Assembly (NCBI GenBank): GCA_947097535.1
Contig: CAMURM010000009.1
Span: 1-14,190, forward strand
Direction of reading: 5' to 3'
Source of the DNA: an uncultured Selenomonas sp.
GTDB taxonomy: Bacteria; Bacillota; Negativicutes; Selenomonadales; Selenomonadaceae
DNA length: 14,190 nucleotides
The position numbers and the translations under genes are program-made. Each line of letters starts with the position of its first letter. Positions within the stretch are counted from its first letter, which is position 1. The notes under the pieces are model-generated. The model saw only the letters and a program-made list of their open reading frames with translations, made no database searches and was not told the DNA's origin. Positions 12,526 through 14,190 of the stretch are shown here, piece after piece.

Positions 12526-12643
12526 CCGCCATCACCTTCCTGCGCATCGCCTCGCGGCCTGCCGCGAGCAGTCGCCGCTCCGCCTGCCGCATTTTCAACC
12601 GCCGCATAAACCTGCGGTTTTTCTTGCCGCCATGTTTCATCAT
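12506..12643 (-). CDS. 45-residue basic protein of unknown function
   Basis: The frame starts ATG ATG at 12643, with GGGGGGTG just upstream, and encodes MMKHGGKKNRRFMRRLKMRQ then a helix AERRLLAAGREAMRRKVMAD. It overlaps the methyltransferase start by 20 bases. About a third of the residues are Arg or Lys, so nucleic-acid binding is likely but unproven. The tandem ATG and an in-frame ATG at 12655 leave the exact start open. Confidence 0.5.
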   Translation of the reverse strand: MMKHGGKKNRRFMRRLKMRQAERRLLAAGREAMRRKVMADAKSES

Positions 12644-12660
12644 TGCACCCCCCATCCCGA

Positions 12661-13182
12661 TCACGCTCCGATAAGCTGCATCTCGTTTTTGCCGCCCGCC
12701 GCGTCTTCATGCTCTGCCTTCTCTGCAAAGTCAAGCTGCTGCTGCGCCCGCTCCCCGGCGATGTACTTCCACGCTTCGGCTTCCAGTGTGCCTAAATCCA
12801 CCAACAAATCTTCGCTCAGGCAAAACACCGGATCTCCATCTGCTCCCATACCTTCCGCGCGTGCCGGCGTATTGATGATCAGCGGCGCTCTGCTGAAAGA
12901 AAGCTCCTTCTGCGCCGTGATCGTCAAAAAGCGATTGTCCTCTGTATAAGATTCCGTGATGCCGCTGACGATGAACTTCTTGCCGTCTTCCGCTTTCGGA
13001 AACTCGCAGATGTCCATGACGTGCCGCACCATGTTTTTTATAGCCAGAAAGAACTCATCGCGTGGATGGTCTTTGCAGGTCAGCGTGTGCGCATCCCAAT
13101 TCTGCGTTGCATCTTGATAGATTTCCCAGCCGAAAAAATAAACGCCCTTCTTGACTTTGATCTTCGTGATTCGCCGCTTCAT
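12661..13182 (-). CDS. Conserved phage protein of unknown function
   Basis: A 173-residue protein with a basic beta-rich start (MKRRITKIKVKKGVYFFGWE), a middle with DEFFLAIKNMVRHVMDICEF and later PLIINTPARAE, and an acidic C-terminal helix (DLLVDLGTLEAEAWKYIAGE then RAQQQLDFA). I recognise this pattern ('...f..am..l...v..icE.p...', '...intp.k', 'a..yi.gkraQ..L') from many Firmicutes and other phages, where it sits near recombination or replication genes without an assigned role. The ATG at 13182 follows GAGGGAGGATGATACAAG. It is the first gene after the G-rich right-end module. Confidence 0.65.
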   Translation of the reverse strand: MKRRITKIKVKKGVYFFGWEIYQDATQNWDAHTLTCKDHPRDEFFLAIKNMVRHVMDICEFPKAEDGKKFIVSGITESYTEDNRFLTITAQKELSFSRAPLIINTPARAEGMGADGDPVFCLSEDLLVDLGTLEAEAWKYIAGERAQQQLDFAEKAEHEDAAGGKNEMQLIGA

Positions 13183-13198
13183 CTTGTATCATCCTCCC

Positions 13199-13654
13199 TC
13201 ATGCCTCCACCGGCAAATACTCCACACACACCCAAAGGCCGGCGTTCGACACATACTTTCCGGCAAACCGCCCGACCTCGCCCGTTGCCACATTCACCAC
13301 CGCACGATCTCCATCCTCATCCGCCCGCTCCGCCATCACATACTGCGGATGAAGCCGCGCACGAAGCCCCGCCTCATCCGCCGCCGAGCAAACGATTCGC
13401 CAGCGGCGCATATCCAAAGGCTCCGTCTCGCGAAACCGACAATGATGAAACATCGGCTCATGATACACACAATTCCCGCAATGCCCCATACAAACACTCC
13501 CGCGAAACCGACGGCACACCACCCCCGCCATGTGCCGCCGCCCGCAAATCGGACAACGCGGATCCGCATAAATCGTCGCCATCTCCCGCCCATGCCGACG
13601 AACACGCATCCGCTCACGCTCCCGCATCAAAGCCGCCCGCAAACAAACCTCCAT
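13199..13654 (-). CDS. Cys/His-rich protein, probably zinc-binding
   Basis: A 151-residue protein. Residues 34-72 hold a dense set of metal ligands: CPIC (34-37), C47, C55-x2-HC (H58, C59), C62, H65 and HHC (70-72), enough for two zinc sites. The N-terminus is Arg-rich. The C-terminal half (AVVNVATGEVGRFAGKYVSN then LWVCVEYLPVEA) looks like a small beta domain. Function unknown; a DNA- or RNA-binding role is a guess. Start is ATG 13654 with GGGGTGAG upstream; MATIYADPRCPICG at 13582 is a possible shorter start. Codons are strongly G-ending, like the two genes upstream of it. Confidence 0.6.
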   Translation of the reverse strand: MEVCLRAALMRERERMRVRRHGREMATIYADPRCPICGRRHMAGVVCRRFRGSVCMGHCGNCVYHEPMFHHCRFRETEPLDMRRWRIVCSAADEAGLRARLHPQYVMAERADEDGDRAVVNVATGEVGRFAGKYVSNAGLWVCVEYLPVEA

Positions 13655-13660
13655 CCCATC

Positions 13661-13765
13661 TCACCCCATAAGCACCAACGCCGCAAACAGCAGCCCCGCT
13701 GCACTCACGATGCACGTCCAGCCCCAATCGCTGATATAGTCCAGCAGATTCCAAAACTCCCTCAT
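13661..13765 (-). CDS. 34-residue single-pass membrane peptide
   Basis: The frame encodes MREFWNLLDYISDWGWTCIV followed by SAAGLLFAALVLMG. Residues about 15-33 form one membrane helix after a short amphipathic, Trp-rich start. AGGGGGCTTTGGG precedes the ATG, and the ATG overlaps the TGA of the DUF4406-like gene (ATGA), so it is very likely translated. It is too short for a typical holin, and the upstream context is not a lysis cassette. Function unknown. Confidence 0.6.
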   Translation of the reverse strand: MREFWNLLDYISDWGWTCIVSAAGLLFAALVLMG

Positions 13766-14133
13766 CCCAAAGCCCCCTCCATCTCACGCGCCGCCCGCGC
13801 CACCAAAGCCCAACTCCGCACATACGCATCCACACCATACCAGCGCGGCAGCTGCAGCCGCTTCGCCATCTGCACCTCCACGCGGCACCCCGGGCTCAGC
13901 GACCAATCCCCGCAGAAAACCACCCCGTCGCACTTCGCCAACTCCTGCAGGCAATGATCCATCACCTCCACATACAACATCTGCCCAAACCGCTCCGACT
14001 CCGACAACCGCCCCACCGGATTGAAAAACTCCGCCCAAGGCGTCGCCCGGCGCAGCACCTCCTCCGCACGCAAAGCACGCGCACGATTCCTCACCTCATC
14101 CCCCGTATACGGGTGCGCGATGTAGATTCTCAT
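13762..14133 (-). CDS. DUF4406-like (nucleoside deoxyribosyltransferase-fold) protein
   Basis: A 123-residue protein starting RIYIAHPYTGDEVRNRARAL, the DUF4406 / deoxyribosyltransferase-like N-terminus ('iYia.Py.gd...n...A'). The second block is CDGVVFCGDWSLSPGCRVEV (68-87), which carries W77, S79-S80, G82-C83 and E86 ('cD.v.....W..S.Gc..E...A...g'). The fold is that of enzymes cleaving nucleoside glycosidic bonds, and a role in phage nucleotide metabolism is possible but not shown. The start at 14133 is preferred over 14142 because AGAGAGGGATGTGTGTC gives proper spacing and the ATG overlaps the upstream gene's TGA. Confidence 0.7.
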   Translation of the reverse strand: MRIYIAHPYTGDEVRNRARALRAEEVLRRATPWAEFFNPVGRLSESERFGQMLYVEVMDHCLQELAKCDGVVFCGDWSLSPGCRVEVQMAKRLQLPRWYGVDAYVRSWALVARAAREMEGALG

Positions 14134-14190
14134 GACACACATCCCTCTCTCTGCGCTATGCGCTCTGCTAATAACTCCGGCAAATCCTCG
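14130..14190 (-). CDS. C-terminal end of an unidentified upstream gene (partial)
   Basis: The frame ending TGA at 14130-14132 reads EDLPELLAERIAQREGCVS and overlaps the next start as ATGA, the coupling seen elsewhere in this operon. It is open to the right edge. Too short to identify. Confidence 0.45.
   Translation of the reverse strand, partial: EDLPELLAERIAQREGCVS

Overview
The window is part of the genome of a short-tailed phage (podovirus type), either an integrated prophage or a free phage. Every convincing gene lies on the minus strand, so the biological reading order runs from about 14190 down to 1. The genome is GC-rich, with strong purine-rich Shine-Dalgarno sites (AAGGAGG, AAGGGGG). 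The scaffold N-terminus carries the FDLQLFA-type motif common in Firmicutes phages, and an ArpU/RinA-like late activator sits just before the terminase. Together these point to a GC-rich Firmicutes host. A member of the Negativicutes (Selenomonas-like) would fit, but that is only an inference.

Layout in transcription order. (1) 14190-12661 is an early/accessory module: the tail end of an unknown gene, a DUF4406-like protein, a 34-residue membrane peptide, a Cys/His-rich probable zinc protein and a conserved phage protein of unknown function. The genes from 13.2 kb rightward are unusually G-rich on the coding strand. (2) 12643-10396 holds a 45-residue basic protein, an N6-adenine/N4-cytosine DNA methyltransferase, an HUH-type rolling-circle Rep-like protein preceded by an AT-rich inverted repeat, and an ArpU-like regulator whose start lies inside the rep gene in another frame. 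(3) 10395-10091 is a non-coding control region of about 300 bases. It has an extended -10 promoter facing the structural genes, helically phased A-tracts, and a good intrinsic terminator pointing the opposite way. (4) 10090-1 is the packaging and virion operon: small terminase, large terminase, a Gly-rich small protein, portal, Bbp19-like protein, scaffold, major capsid protein, Bbp16-like cement protein, gp11-like tail adaptor, gp12-like tail nozzle, gp13-like protein and the start of a gp14-like internal virion protein that runs off the left edge.

The virion gene order (portal, Bbp19, scaffold, capsid, Bbp16-like cement, tail proteins) matches Bordetella phage BPP-1 and its relatives, combined with T7-like tail and ejection proteins. 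The genes are tightly coupled: many junctions have a TAA stop merged with the next Shine-Dalgarno (TAAGGAG) or an ATGA start/stop overlap. No integrase, repressor, lysis gene, tail fibre, tRNA, CRISPR array or insertion sequence is visible; fibre and lysis genes would be expected beyond the left edge. The parts most worth a second look are the control region, the rep/ArpU overlap, the candidate Rep origin and a 19-bp hairpin between the cement and tail genes.
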